Below, in pieces: positions 18,886-27,801 of a DNA stretch of 64,000 nucleotides. The stretch spans positions 323,501 through 387,500 of the forward strand of contig NZ_CP060718.1 in the NCBI RefSeq assembly GCF_014396785.1. Direction: 5' to 3'. Under the pieces are notes generated by a model, which made no database searches, had not been told where the DNA came from, and saw only the letters and a program-made list of their open reading frames with translations. The DNA comes from Sphingomonas lutea. Its GTDB lineage: Bacteria; Pseudomonadota; Alphaproteobacteria; Sphingomonadales; Sphingomonadaceae. How positions within the stretch are numbered: the stretch's first letter is position 1; each line of letters opens with the position of its first letter. A program made the position numbers and the translations under genes.

Positions 18886-19385
18886 GCGAATTTCCCCTCG
18901 GCGATCGCAGGTGCATCGGCGGCTTCGAGCCGCTGCCAAATGACGCGCAGCTCCTTACCCGCATGGGCGGCCGCGTCCGCCGCCACGTCCTCCGCATAGA
19001 GGCTTTCCCGGGCTGCGGCAGTCCAATCGCCGCCGTCCAGCGCGGTCCGCCAGATCTCAATTCGCCGGCTAAGCGCGCCGACCAGACGGCGGACGGTCTT
19101 GCCGAGGGTGGGGTCGCCGAGCCCAAGCTCGCGATGCTCCGACTCCATGACCTCGATGAAGCGCTCAGTCAGCGCGACCGATTCGCGCTGCGCGCCCAGT
19201 TGCTCCAGCCGGATCGTCACCAACGCGGCGATCGTCGACAGTACGCGAAAACGGCCATCGAGGTCGTCGGGCACGCCGCTCGCGACATACCAATGCGCCT
19301 TGCGCGCTTCGCGCGTCACCGCGTCGAACGCGGCAGCGCCGCGCGCCGGGTCGGCTGTTAATCCGGGGAACAGGAAGCGGAGCAT
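18882..19385 (-). CDS. Ubiquinol-cytochrome c chaperone family protein (CBP3-like)
   Basis: Related to mitochondrial CBP3/UQCC1, which assists cytochrome b maturation for the bc1 complex. The 167 residues include the typical DAVTREARKAHWYVASGVPDD near residue 24 and FIEVMESEHRELGLGDPTLGKTVRRL near 80. It overlaps the YceD gene by four bases, so the pair form an operon, an arrangement I believe is common in alphaproteobacteria. The ATG at 19383-19385 was chosen because residues upstream look non-coding and cross the divergent bamE promoter. Confidence 0.87.
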   Translation of the reverse strand: MLRFLFPGLTADPARGAAAFDAVTREARKAHWYVASGVPDDLDGRFRVLSTIAALVTIRLEQLGAQRESVALTERFIEVMESEHRELGLGDPTLGKTVRRLVGALSRRIEIWRTALDGGDWTAAARESLYAEDVAADAAAHAGKELRVIWQRLEAADAPAIAEGKFA

Positions 19386-19518
19386 AGGGTCTTTGCCTCT
19401 GGCGTGCGGCGGGCTTGCGCCGCCGGTCGCGGCCAGCATATTGAGCGGCGGCGGCGCGCAGGCAAGCCTGCGCATGCCGACGGGACGCCCCCGCAGGGCA
19501 ACGAAAGGTTCGACGATC

Positions 19519-19971
19519 ATGATCTTTGGGCGGTGGAAGCTTGCGGCGATGGCCGTCGCGGCGGTGGCGATGACCGGCTGCGCCGGCGTCAACATGCACA
19601 AGGGCGCAGTGATCGACGATCAGCTGGTCGCGACGATTCAGCCCGGCGTCGACAATAAGGCGTCGGTCGAAAAGCTGCTCGGCCGCCCGTCCTTCACCGG
19701 CCAATTCTCCGACACCGACTGGTATTATGTTGCGCGCGACACCAAGCAGGTCGCCTTCCGCAACCCCAGCGTCCTGCGGCAGACCGCGCTGCTGGTGCGC
19801 TTTGACCAGGGCGGCAACGTCGCCTCGATCCACCGTTCGGGAAAGGAACTGGTGGCATCGGTCGATCCGTCAAATCGCAGGACCCCGACCTTGGGCCGCG
19901 AACGCAGCTTCTTCGACGAGATCTTCGGCAATATTGGCTCGGTCGGCGCGGGCATGGCACCGGGCCAGTAA
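19519..19971 (+). CDS. bamE: Outer membrane protein assembly factor BamE
   Basis: Small lipoprotein of the BAM complex that inserts beta-barrel proteins in the outer membrane. A signal peptide ends in AMTGC (lipidated Cys near residue 21). The SmpA/OmlA domain is visible as ATIQPGVDNKASVEKLLGRPS followed by WYYVARDTKQVAFRNP. The 150 residues fit alphaproteobacterial members, which have a longer tail than the E. coli protein. It is transcribed divergently from the bc1 chaperone gene. Confidence 0.93.
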   Translation: MIFGRWKLAAMAVAAVAMTGCAGVNMHKGAVIDDQLVATIQPGVDNKASVEKLLGRPSFTGQFSDTDWYYVARDTKQVAFRNPSVLRQTALLVRFDQGGNVASIHRSGKELVASVDPSNRRTPTLGRERSFFDEIFGNIGSVGAGMAPGQ

Positions 19972-20013
19972 GCGCCGCTTCCGCGTTTGACGCGAATCTC
20001 CTAAGCCGTCGCG

Positions 20014-20781
20014 ATGACCGCGACGCCTGAAGGCATGACCTACGCCGACTATCTGCGGCTCGACCAGCTGCTGACGGCGCAGCAACCCTTGTCCGACTTG
20101 CACGATGAAATGCTGTTCATCGTCATCCACCAGACCAAAGAGCTGTGGATGAAGCAGATGCTTCATGAGCTGGAGCTGGCGATTCGCTTCGTTGGGGACG
20201 ACCGGCTGGCCGAAGCTTATAAGTCGATGGCGCGGATCAGCCGGATCCAGGCGGTGATGACCTTGTCGTGGGACGTGCTGTCGACCCTGACCCCGGTCGA
20301 TTACCTCAAGTTCCGGCAAGTGCTCGGCACATCGTCGGGATTCCAGTCGGCGCAGTTCCGCGAGCTCGAGTTCCGGCTCGGGCTCAAGGAGGCGAACTTC
20401 GTCAACCATTATGAGGAAGGGAGCGAGGAACGCGCTCGCCTGACCCGTGCGCTGGAAGAGCCGAGCCTGCGCGATGCCGCGCAACAGGCCCTGCAGCGTG
20501 CCGGGTTCGACCTTGGCGACGGCTCGGTGGATGCGCTCGCGGCCGCGTGGCTTCAGGTCTATCGCGACGCCGACCGCTGGTTCGACCTCTACGAGCTGGC
20601 GGAAAAGCTGGTCGATATCGACGATGCGCTTGCCGGCTGGCGGCACAAGCATGTGCTGACGGTCGAACGGATTATCGGCAGCCGCCCGGGCACCGGCGGC
20701 TCAGCTGGCGCGCCTTACTTGCGAGCGACCCTGTCCAAACGCGTGTTCCCCGAATTGTGGGCGCTAAGGACCGATCTTTGA
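20014..20781 (+). CDS. kynA: Tryptophan 2,3-dioxygenase
   Basis: Heme enzyme opening the indole ring of tryptophan to N-formylkynurenine, the first step of the kynurenine pathway. The 255 residues contain MTYADYLRLDQLL, the LHDEMLFIVIHQTKELWMKQ block near residue 29, and the heme-ligand region WRHKHVLTVERIIGSRPGTG near 209. It is the first gene of a kynA-kynU-transporter operon. A formamidase gene is not present here, so hydrolysis of formylkynurenine must be done elsewhere. Confidence 0.96.
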   Translation: MTATPEGMTYADYLRLDQLLTAQQPLSDLHDEMLFIVIHQTKELWMKQMLHELELAIRFVGDDRLAEAYKSMARISRIQAVMTLSWDVLSTLTPVDYLKFRQVLGTSSGFQSAQFRELEFRLGLKEANFVNHYEEGSEERARLTRALEEPSLRDAAQQALQRAGFDLGDGSVDALAAAWLQVYRDADRWFDLYELAEKLVDIDDALAGWRHKHVLTVERIIGSRPGTGGSAGAPYLRATLSKRVFPELWALRTDL

Positions 20782-21932
20782 GCTCTAAAGCGCTGTTCTC
20801 GCGAAGCTTGGCGGCCGATCCCGAACGGCTGCACTTCGCCGCGCACAGCCATCATCTATGGCCGGACGCCAGTTACGACGGCCAGGTCGAATGCTGGACC
20901 GACGCCGCGCAGCTGGCCGACCGCAAGTGGGATCGCATCATGGGCGAGGTGTGGCCTGAGGCGCAGCACCATGTCGCACGGGAACTTGGTACCGACGATC
21001 CCGACAGCATCGTCTTTTCGTCCAACACCCACGACTTCCTCGTACGGCTTTTCTCGGCGCGCTCGCGACCAGCGCCCCTCCGGGTGCTGACCAGCGACGG
21101 CGAGTTCCACAGCGCGCGGCGCCAGTTCGCGCGGTGGGAGGAGGCGGGGGAGATCGCGGTCGAGCGCGTTCCCGCCGCGCCGTTTGACGACTTCGCCGAA
21201 CGCTTCCTCGATCGCGCGCGGGCAGGTGGGCACGACCTCATCATGGTCAGCCAGGTCCTGTTCGGCAGCGGTCGCTTGTTCGACCGGGTTGCCGACCTCG
21301 CAGCGCTCGCTGCGCCCGATGGACCGTGGGTCGTCATCGACGGCTATCACGCCTTCATGGCCGTCGAGGCGCCGTTCGATGCGGTATCGGCAAGCTCGGC
21401 CTTCTACCTTGGCGGCGGATATAAATATGCGATGGCCGGGGAAGGGCTTGGCTTCCTCCATGCACCGCCCGGCTTCGGTGCGCGACCGACGATCACCGGA
21501 TGGTATGCGGAGTTTGAGGATTTACGCCTGCCGCCGGGCAGCGTCGGCTATGCCAAGGACGCGCGCCGCTTCCTCGGTGCGACGTTCGATCCGTCCGGGC
21601 TCTATCGCTTCAATGCCGTTCGCCGCATGCTCGACGACAACGCTCTGACGACCGTGCGAATCAGCGCGCATGTCGCTGCGCTTCAGGCACAGTTGCTAGA
21701 CGCGCTACGCGGCGCGGTGGCGGAGGCCGAGTTGCTCAATCCGGTCGACGGCGGCGCGCACGCGCGATTCCTCGCTTTTCGCGACCCCCGGGCGCAGGAT
21801 TGGTACGCGAAGCTCAAGACGCAGAATTGCATCACCGACGTGCGCGGCGACGTGCTTCGCATCGGCTTTGGCATCTACCAGGACGAAGCGGACGTCGATC
21901 GGTTGATCGACCTGTTAAGGAGGCTCGGTTGA
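20778..21932 (+). CDS. kynU: Kynureninase-like PLP enzyme
   Basis: Predicted to cleave kynurenine to anthranilate and alanine with pyridoxal phosphate. The start is a TTG overlapping the kynA stop (TTGA). The 384 residues begin HFAAHSHHLWPDA-like. They show the PLP region VVIDGYHAFMAVEAP with its Asp near residue 190, and the Schiff-base lysine in YLGGGYKYAMAGEG near 213. Length is a little below the 410-residue norm. It could be another class V aminotransferase-fold enzyme, but the operon with kynA supports kynureninase. Confidence 0.85.
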   Translation: MSSKALFSRSLAADPERLHFAAHSHHLWPDASYDGQVECWTDAAQLADRKWDRIMGEVWPEAQHHVARELGTDDPDSIVFSSNTHDFLVRLFSARSRPAPLRVLTSDGEFHSARRQFARWEEAGEIAVERVPAAPFDDFAERFLDRARAGGHDLIMVSQVLFGSGRLFDRVADLAALAAPDGPWVVIDGYHAFMAVEAPFDAVSASSAFYLGGGYKYAMAGEGLGFLHAPPGFGARPTITGWYAEFEDLRLPPGSVGYAKDARRFLGATFDPSGLYRFNAVRRMLDDNALTTVRISAHVAALQAQLLDALRGAVAEAELLNPVDGGAHARFLAFRDPRAQDWYAKLKTQNCITDVRGDVLRIGFGIYQDEADVDRLIDLLRRLG

Positions 21933-23226
21933 ACGCGATCAAATCGGACGTGCCGCGCGGAAGCGGCCTGGTGCTCGCGCTGCTCCTCCTCGCCTACATC
22001 TTCAACTTCCTCGACCGACAGATCCTCGGCATCCTCGCCGGGCCGATCATCGTTGACCTGAAGCTGACCGATGCCGAGTTCGGCGCCATCGCCGGCCTTT
22101 CCTTCGCCATTCTTTATTCGGTGCTCGGCGTCCCCCTCGGCCTTCTTGCCGACCGTACCAGCCGCAGCCGCGTCGTCGCCGGTTCGCTCGTCGTGTGGAG
22201 TGCTTTCACCGCCTTGTGCGGCACTGCGACCAGCTTTGCGCAATTGTTCTTCTACCGGCTCGGCGTCGGCGTCGGTGAAGCCGGCGGGGTTGCGCCATCC
22301 TATGCGCTGATCGCGGATTATTATCCCCCGAACGGCGGGCACGGGCGCTCGCCATCTTCTCGCTCGGCATTCCGCTCGGGCTCGCACTCGGCACGCTGAT
22401 TGGCGCCTACCTTGCCGCCTGGGTGAATTGGCGCGCCGCCTTCCTGACCATGGGCATCGCCGGAATCGCGCTGGCGCCGATCATGCTGTATTTCGTGCGC
22501 GACAAGCCGCGGCCGATCGGTGCCACAAGCGCTCCACTCGCCTCCACCTTCGCGATCATCGCTCGCAAGCCGAGCTTTTGGCTGATGGCGATTGCCGCTT
22601 CGCTAAGCTCGCTCGCCGGCTACGGCCTGGCCTTGTGGACGCCCTCGGTGCTCGAACGCAGCTTCGGCTTCACGTTGATCGAGCGCGGGCAGTTCCTCGC
22701 CGCGATCTTCCTCATCGGCGGCACCGCGGGAGTGTTCGCCGGCGGCTGGCTGGCGGACCGGCTGGGGCAGGGCGACCGGCGCTGGTATGCGCGCCTTCCG
22801 GCGATCGCGTGGCTGATCACCGCACCCTTGTTCGCGTTCGGCCTGTTGTCGACCGACCCGATCTTGGCCTGGGCGCTTCTGCTGATACCCAATGCGCTCA
22901 ACATCCTGTGGCTTGGCCCCGTCACCACCGCCGTCCAGCATCTCGTCGCGGCGCCGATGCGGTCGACCGCTTCGGCGAGCTTTCTGCTGATCAACAACCT
23001 CATCGGCCTGGGTGTCGGCCCGACGCTGATCGGGGCCCTGTCGGAGCTGTTCAAGGCTCGCTTCGGCACCGAGGCGCTGCGCTACGCCGCAGTCAGCGTG
23101 GTCGGCTTCTACGTCCTGGCGGCGTTGCTGATGTTGCTGGCGGTGCGCCGCCTGCGCGACGATTGGGTCGAGGAACCCGTCAGCTCGTATACGGCGAGTA
23201 AGTCCCTGAACGAACGGGACATTTGA
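21929..23226 (+). CDS. MFS transporter, frame broken near 22336
   Basis: Twelve-helix major facilitator carrier of the spinster-like group, cotranscribed with kynAU and perhaps moving a tryptophan catabolite. It starts at TTG 21929, overlapping the kynU stop (TTGA), with AAGGAGG at 21917-21923. Residues 1 to about 136 read YIFNFLDRQILGILAGPII, the A-motif LGLLADRTSRSRV and PSYALIADYYPPNG. After one missing base at about 22336 the other frame continues RALAIFSLGIPLGLALG to the stop at 23226. Both halves are well conserved. Restored length is about 432, the normal size. Probably a sequence error, though a true pseudogene is possible. Confidence 0.75.
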
Positions 23227-23323
23227 GGTTCACCCTAGTGCGGTAGCCTGCAAGGTCTACCCGACAACCTGTGGGAACGGCGCGGCTGACGGGCCGTTCT
23301 TGTCGTTCGGAAGGAGATTTATC

Positions 23324-24925
23324 GTGTTGAATAGGGTGATCCTCGCAGCCGGCGTAGCCGCGCTGGCGATCTCGGCCCCTGCTGGCGCAAAGCCGGACGG
23401 GGATCGTGGTGGCGGCCAGTCCGCCAGAGCCGAACGCGGCGGCGGTGGCGGCCAGAACGTCCAGCGCGCGCACCGCGTTGAACGCCAATCGATGCCGCGC
23501 ATGGAACGGCAGCAACAACGCGCCGAACGTCGCGCTCAGCCGCGCTTCGAACAACGCCAGATGCAACGCGCCGAGCGCCGGGCGATGCCGCGCATGGAAC
23601 GCCAGCAGCAGCGGGCCGAACGTCGCGCTCAGCCGCGTTTCGAACAGCGGCAGCAGCAACGCGCCGAACGTTATGCGGCCTTCCGCCAGGATCGCGCGCA
23701 GAACAATCGGGCCGAGCGGCGTGCCCAGCGCGTTGAACAGCAGCAGCGCTTTGCAAACCGTGTGGAGCGCCAGCAGCGCGCCGAGCGTCGTCAGGAACGC
23801 GTCGAACAGCGGCAGCGGTTCGCCAACCGCATCGATCGTCAGGACCTGCGCAATCAGCGCGTTGCCAACCGGATCGATCGTCAGGACATCCGCAACGAAC
23901 GGTTCGCCAATCGCATCGATCGCCGGGATTTCCGCAATGATCGCGTCGAGTTCCGCAACGATCGCATTCGCGTCGCAAGTGCCCGTTCGGCGCTGGGCTT
24001 CGGCGGCGGCGGCTGCCCGCCGGGATTGGTCAGCAAGGGCTGCGTTCCCCCGGGCCAGCAGTACAGCGCCAATCGCTTCATCGGTGATGCCGACGCTTAC
24101 CGCTACAGCCGCCTTGCGTCGCTCGCGTACAGTCCGCGTTACGAGATCATTGAGCCGTATCGGGCCGCGAGCTTCCTTGGTTCGCCGTTATCGTCGCTTG
24201 CAGGAACATTCTCGCTGATGGCGATGCCGCAGGCCGTGTCCTATCTCTATCCGGATACCGACGATTATTATTATCGTTACGGCAACGGTTATGCCTATCG
24301 CGTCGATCGGGACAATGACCTGATCAGTTACGTGCTTCCGCTGCTCGCGGGTGGTTTCATGCCTGGCCAGTATCTGCCGGCCAGTTACATGAATAGCTAC
24401 GTGCCGGACCATTACGGGTTCAACAGCTTCTATCCGTCGAGTTACGATAGTGCCTACGGCTACGGCTATGGCTACGAGAATCTGTGCAATCGCTACGTGA
24501 ACGGTGTCGTCTATCAGGTGGATTGCAACAGTGGCGTGGTCGAGGATGTGATCCCGCTTTACGCCAGCGGCTATGGCGTGGGTCAGTATTTGCCGGCGTC
24601 CTATGGCACCTACAACGTGCCCTACCAGTATCGCGACATGTATTATAACACGTCCGATTATAACTATTGGTATGCGCCGGGCGCGATCTACCAGGTCGAC
24701 CCGACCAGCCAGTTGATCACGGCGGTGGCGTCGCTTCTGGCGCCGGGCTTCTCGGTCGGTCAGCCGCTTCCTGCGGGTTATGGCATGTACAATGTGCCGC
24801 TGGGCTATCGCGACACTTATTACGATACGCCCAACGCCTGGTACCGTTACAACAACGGCTACATCTACCAGGTCGACCCGACCACGCAGCTGGTGACCGC
24901 GATCGTCGCGTCGATCCTGACCTGA
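23324..24925 (+). CDS. Secreted repeat protein, Arg/Gln-rich then Tyr-rich
   Basis: Unrecognised 533-residue protein with a signal peptide (AAGVAALAISAPAGA). Residues about 45-215 are extremely rich in Arg, Gln, Glu and Ala. They include a 31-residue tandem repeat beginning MPRMERQQQRAERRAQPRFE (DNA at 23492 and 23585), then motifs like RFANRIDRQDIRNE. After a Cys-containing GGGGCPPGLVSKGCVPPGQ hinge, the C-terminal half holds about four repeats of a Tyr-rich unit containing YQVDPTSQLITAV-like cores and GQYLPASYG. The GTG start has AAGGAG at 23311-23316; an in-frame ATG at 23300 is possible. Cell-envelope association is inferred. Confidence 0.8.
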   Translation: MLNRVILAAGVAALAISAPAGAKPDGDRGGGQSARAERGGGGGQNVQRAHRVERQSMPRMERQQQRAERRAQPRFEQRQMQRAERRAMPRMERQQQRAERRAQPRFEQRQQQRAERYAAFRQDRAQNNRAERRAQRVEQQQRFANRVERQQRAERRQERVEQRQRFANRIDRQDLRNQRVANRIDRQDIRNERFANRIDRRDFRNDRVEFRNDRIRVASARSALGFGGGGCPPGLVSKGCVPPGQQYSANRFIGDADAYRYSRLASLAYSPRYEIIEPYRAASFLGSPLSSLAGTFSLMAMPQAVSYLYPDTDDYYYRYGNGYAYRVDRDNDLISYVLPLLAGGFMPGQYLPASYMNSYVPDHYGFNSFYPSSYDSAYGYGYGYENLCNRYVNGVVYQVDCNSGVVEDVIPLYASGYGVGQYLPASYGTYNVPYQYRDMYYNTSDYNYWYAPGAIYQVDPTSQLITAVASLLAPGFSVGQPLPAGYGMYNVPLGYRDTYYDTPNAWYRYNNGYIYQVDPTTQLVTAIVASILT

Positions 24926-24947
24926 TCGTCCATCAGCCGTTGAACAG

Positions 24948-24977
24948 AATGGCCCGGCACGCGTTGCCGGGCCATTT
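24948..24977 (+). terminator. Hairpin terminator after the repeat protein
   Basis: A perfect 12-bp stem (AATGGCCCGGCA with TGCCGGGCCATT) encloses the five-base loop CGCGT, followed by only a short T stretch. It lies 22 bases after the stop of the secreted repeat protein and just ahead of the fasciclin gene. The weak U tract makes termination less certain. Confidence 0.65.
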
Positions 24978-25009
24978 CCATGACGAAACGAAAGGGAGGC
25001 CATCCCCGC

Positions 25010-25594
25010 ATGCATAAACATGCCATCGTATCCGCGGTCACCGCGATTCTCGCACTGAGTGCGTGCAATAATGACGACACGGCGGCGACGGGAAACAGCC
25101 CGGTCGCGCAAACCTCGGAAGCGCAGGAAGCGGCGGGCGACAAGGCGATCGCCGCCGGCATTCCGGCTGGCAGCCAGTTCATGGCCGCGGCGAAGGCCGC
25201 AGGCCTCGACCAGACGCTGGCCGGCCCAGGACCCTATACCGTGCTCGTTCCCGTCGATGCCGCCTTTGCGGCCGCGCCGGCCGGGACGTTCGATCCCAAG
25301 CCCGAAAATCGCGCGCGCATCACCGGTGTGCTGACCAACCTCATCCTGCCGGGCACCGTGTTGTCCACCGACATCGACAAAGCGATCGAGGCGGGCAAGG
25401 GCAAGGCCGTGCTTGCAACCATGGGCGGCGGCACGATTACCGCGACCAAGGAAGGCGGCAAAACGGTCTTTACCGACGCGTCGGGCAAGAAAGTGACCGT
25501 TACCGAGGCCGATCAGCGCTTCACCAACGGCGTTGTCCACCAGATCGACGGCGTCCTGATGCCGGCCACCGCGCCAGCCCGCAACGCCTCTTAA
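25010..25594 (+). CDS. Fasciclin-domain lipoprotein
   Basis: Envelope protein with one FAS1 adhesion-type domain. The N-terminal signal peptide ends in the lipobox LALSAC (Cys near residue 19). The FAS1 domain runs from about residue 48 to 190. Its landmarks are GPYTVLVPVDAAFAAAP near 75, LTNLILPGTVLSTDI, and the closing TNGVVHQIDGVLMP. The ATG at 25010 has GGGAGG at 24994-24999; an upstream ATG at 24980 is inside the preceding hairpin region. The ligand is unknown. It stands as a single gene. Confidence 0.9.
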   Translation: MHKHAIVSAVTAILALSACNNDDTAATGNSPVAQTSEAQEAAGDKAIAAGIPAGSQFMAAAKAAGLDQTLAGPGPYTVLVPVDAAFAAAPAGTFDPKPENRARITGVLTNLILPGTVLSTDIDKAIEAGKGKAVLATMGGGTITATKEGGKTVFTDASGKKVTVTEADQRFTNGVVHQIDGVLMPATAPARNAS

Positions 25595-25608
25595 GCTCGC
25601 TCAATTGC

Positions 25609-25632
25609 GCCGGCGGCACCTGAGCCGCCGGC
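25609..25632. other. Hairpin downstream of the fasciclin gene
   Basis: GCCGGCGGC and GCCGCCGGC form a perfect 9-bp stem with a six-base loop, 15 bases after the fasciclin stop. No U run follows, so it may be a Rho-type or transcript-stabilising hairpin. The whole gap 25595-26017 holds this hairpin, one doubtful small reading frame, and otherwise nothing I recognise. I see no DnaA-box-like words near dnaN. Confidence 0.4.
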
Positions 25633-25741
25633 GGCCGACCTGCCCGTAACCGACGGAAACTGAACCGAAATGGGCGAGCCCCTGGTGGGGCCGCGCTCAC
25701 AACGATGGTATCTGCCACGCGGCTTGTCGCGAGGGGGCACC

Positions 25742-25933
25742 GTGGACATCAGGCGGAAACGGCCGTCGCCGTTGTTCGGCGCCACCGGGGTCAGCGACGC
25801 CGCATGCAGGATCGAGCAAGCCGCGGACGCGGCACAGGCCCGGGCCGCGGTTACGGCACTCGACGCGGCGATCAAGGACGCGCTCGGCGCCCTCGATCAA
25901 CTTCGTCCCCAGGCGATTCATCGCGCCTGCTGA
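25742..25933 (+). CDS. Doubtful small reading frame, Hpt-tail-like
   Basis: A 63-codon frame from GTG 25742 (or 87 codons from ATG 25670) fills part of the gap ahead of dnaN. Its C-terminal half, CRIEQAADAAQARAAVTAL followed by DAAIKDALGAL, resembles the last helices of histidine phosphotransfer domains, but the phosphorylated-His segment is missing. It has no clear ribosome site. It may be a remnant or chance; I list it because the codon pattern is moderately gene-like. Confidence 0.25.
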   Translation: MDIRRKRPSPLFGATGVSDAACRIEQAADAAQARAAVTALDAAIKDALGALDQLRPQAIHRAC

Positions 25934-26017
25934 ATTTCGGCCTGCGCCCACTGGAACGCTCAAATCGTCCCGCTATAACCTCGTCCAACGCGAGCTAAAC
26001 TCAGGGCGGATGGGGCA

Positions 26018-27120
26018 ATGAAAGCGACGATCGAGCGGGCGACATTCCTGAAGTGCCTGGGCCACGTCCAGTCGGTCGTCGAGCGACGCAACACGATCCC
26101 GATCCTGTCCAACGTGCTGATGGAAGCGCGCGACGACGGATCGATCCGGCTGATGGCCACGGACCTCGACCTGCAGATCGATGAAAGCGTGCCGGCCAAC
26201 GTCACGCAGGCGGGGGCAACGACGGTTTCCGCCCACACCTTGTTCGACATCGTCCGCAAGCTGCCCGAAGGCAGCCAGGTCGAAATCACCGCTGCCGAAG
26301 GAAAAATGCAGGTCGTCGCCGGGCGCGCCAGGTTCAACTTGTCGACGCTGCCCCGCGACGATTTCCCGGTGATTGCCGAAGGCGAGCTTCCGACCCGCTT
26401 CGAACTGCCCGCCGCGACGCTCCGCCAGATTATCGAGAAGACGCGCTTCGCCATCTCAAGCGAGGAGACGCGCTATTATTTGATGGGGATCTTCTTCCAC
26501 ATCGTCGATGAGCAGCTGCGCGCCGCCGCGACTGACGGCCACCGTCTTGCCCGGGTGACGGTCGCGCGGCCCGACGGCGCCGAAGGGATGCCCGACGTCA
26601 TCGTCCCACGGAAGTGCGTGGCCGAGCTTTATCGCCTGCTCGAAGAACTCGAAGGCACGGTCGAAGTCTCGCTGTCCCCGACCAAGGTCCGGTTCGGGCT
26701 GGGCAGCGCGGTGCTGACCAGCAAGCTGATCGACGGCACCTTCCCCGATTACAATCGCGTCATCCCGACCGGCAACGACAAGTTGCTCAAGCTCGATCCC
26801 AAGAGCTTTTCGGCGGGTGTCGATCGCGTCTCGACCATCGCCAGCGAGAAGACGCGCGCGGTCAAGATCAGCGTCGACCGCGACAAGGTCACGTTGTCGG
26901 TCACCAGCCCCGAAAACGGCGTCGCGACCGAGGAGCTGGCGGCCGACTACGGCTCGGACGGGATCGAGATCGGCTTCAACGCGCGCTACCTGCTCGACAT
27001 CCTCGGGAGATCGACGGCGACACGGTCGAAGTGCACCTCGCCGACGCCGCCGCCCCGACGCTGCTGCGCGAAAACGACAAGTCGAACGCGCTCTACGTCC
27101 TCATGCCGATGCGGGTCTGA
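26018..27120 (+). CDS. dnaN: DNA polymerase III sliding clamp (beta), frame broken near the end
   Basis: Ring-shaped clamp that tethers the replicative polymerase. The first 330 or so residues are typical (start MKATIERATFLKCLGHVQSV, then RDDFPVIAEGELPTRF and TDGHRLARVTVARP). At 27007-27008, within ILGR, one base is missing. In the next frame the expected IDGDTVEVHLADA and the terminal SNALYVLMPMRV follow, with the stop at 27120. As read literally, the frame runs on and fuses to the next gene. The restored length is 367. Because the gene is essential and the C-terminal strand shapes the clamp, this is almost certainly a sequence error. Confidence 0.93.
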
Positions 27121-27130
27121 GGCGCCGCAG

Positions 27131-27757
27131 GTGGACGTCGAGGTCGAGAACCCGCACGACCACGTCGCACATCGCACGGGCCATAAATGGCTCGACAAGG
27201 TTCTGCCGATCTCTGCGCTGTTCGTCTCCTTCCTGTCGATCCTGATTGCCTACCACCACGGCGAAGTGATGCAGGACTTGGTGCGTCAGAATGAACGGCT
27301 CGTGCAGGCCAATTCGCTTCCCTACCTGCAATTGTACGGCAGCAATTCGGTCAATGCGGGCAGTTACAGCGCCATTTTCAGTGCCAGCAACGAGGGCATT
27401 GGGCCTGCCGAGATTCGCTCGGTCCAGGTGCTTGTGGATGGAAAGCCGGTCAGCTCTTATGGGCAGATCCTGCGCGAATGTTGCGGCATCCGAGACTATT
27501 CCAACGTGTCGACTTCGACACTGCTCGGTCGCATGATTCGGCCCGGGGCCGCGATCCAGTACATCAACATGACCTCGTCCGGATCCGAACGTGACCGGGC
27601 GTTCCTCGTCGATCGCGCGCGGCAGGCAGATCGGATCGAGACCCGCCTGTGCTACTGCTCGGTGTTCGACGAGTGCTGGACAGTGACTTCGCGCGGGATG
27701 AGCCCGCCTGCGCGTGTCGACCAATGTACGAGGCCGGAACCCCAATACCGCACGTGA
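27131..27757 (+). CDS. Hypothetical membrane-anchored protein between dnaN and recF
   Basis: Unrecognised 208-residue protein starting at GTG 27131, ten bases after the dnaN stop. One transmembrane helix at about residues 21-41 (VLPISALFVSFLSILIAY) is followed by a probable short coiled coil. A beta-rich extracytoplasmic domain comes next (FSASNEGIGPAEIRSVQVLV, then several Cys in ECCGIRDY and LCYCSVFDECW). The Cys pairs suggest disulfides outside the cytoplasm. It interrupts the usual dnaN-recF adjacency. No function is evident. Confidence 0.7.
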   Translation: MDVEVENPHDHVAHRTGHKWLDKVLPISALFVSFLSILIAYHHGEVMQDLVRQNERLVQANSLPYLQLYGSNSVNAGSYSAIFSASNEGIGPAEIRSVQVLVDGKPVSSYGQILRECCGIRDYSNVSTSTLLGRMIRPGAAIQYINMTSSGSERDRAFLVDRARQADRIETRLCYCSVFDECWTVTSRGMSPPARVDQCTRPEPQYRT

Positions 27758-27801
27758 TGCCGGCATCGACCGGGCTGGGCGATCGCGGCTAAGCCGGCCC
27801 C

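Noticed and set aside
23276..23299. Terminator hairpin after the MFS gene (AACGGC with GCCGTT)
   Set aside because: Long loop and no T run; too weak to annotate.
25595..26017. Replication origin next to dnaN
   Set aside because: No DnaA-box-like words or AT-rich unwinding region seen; dnaA is absent.
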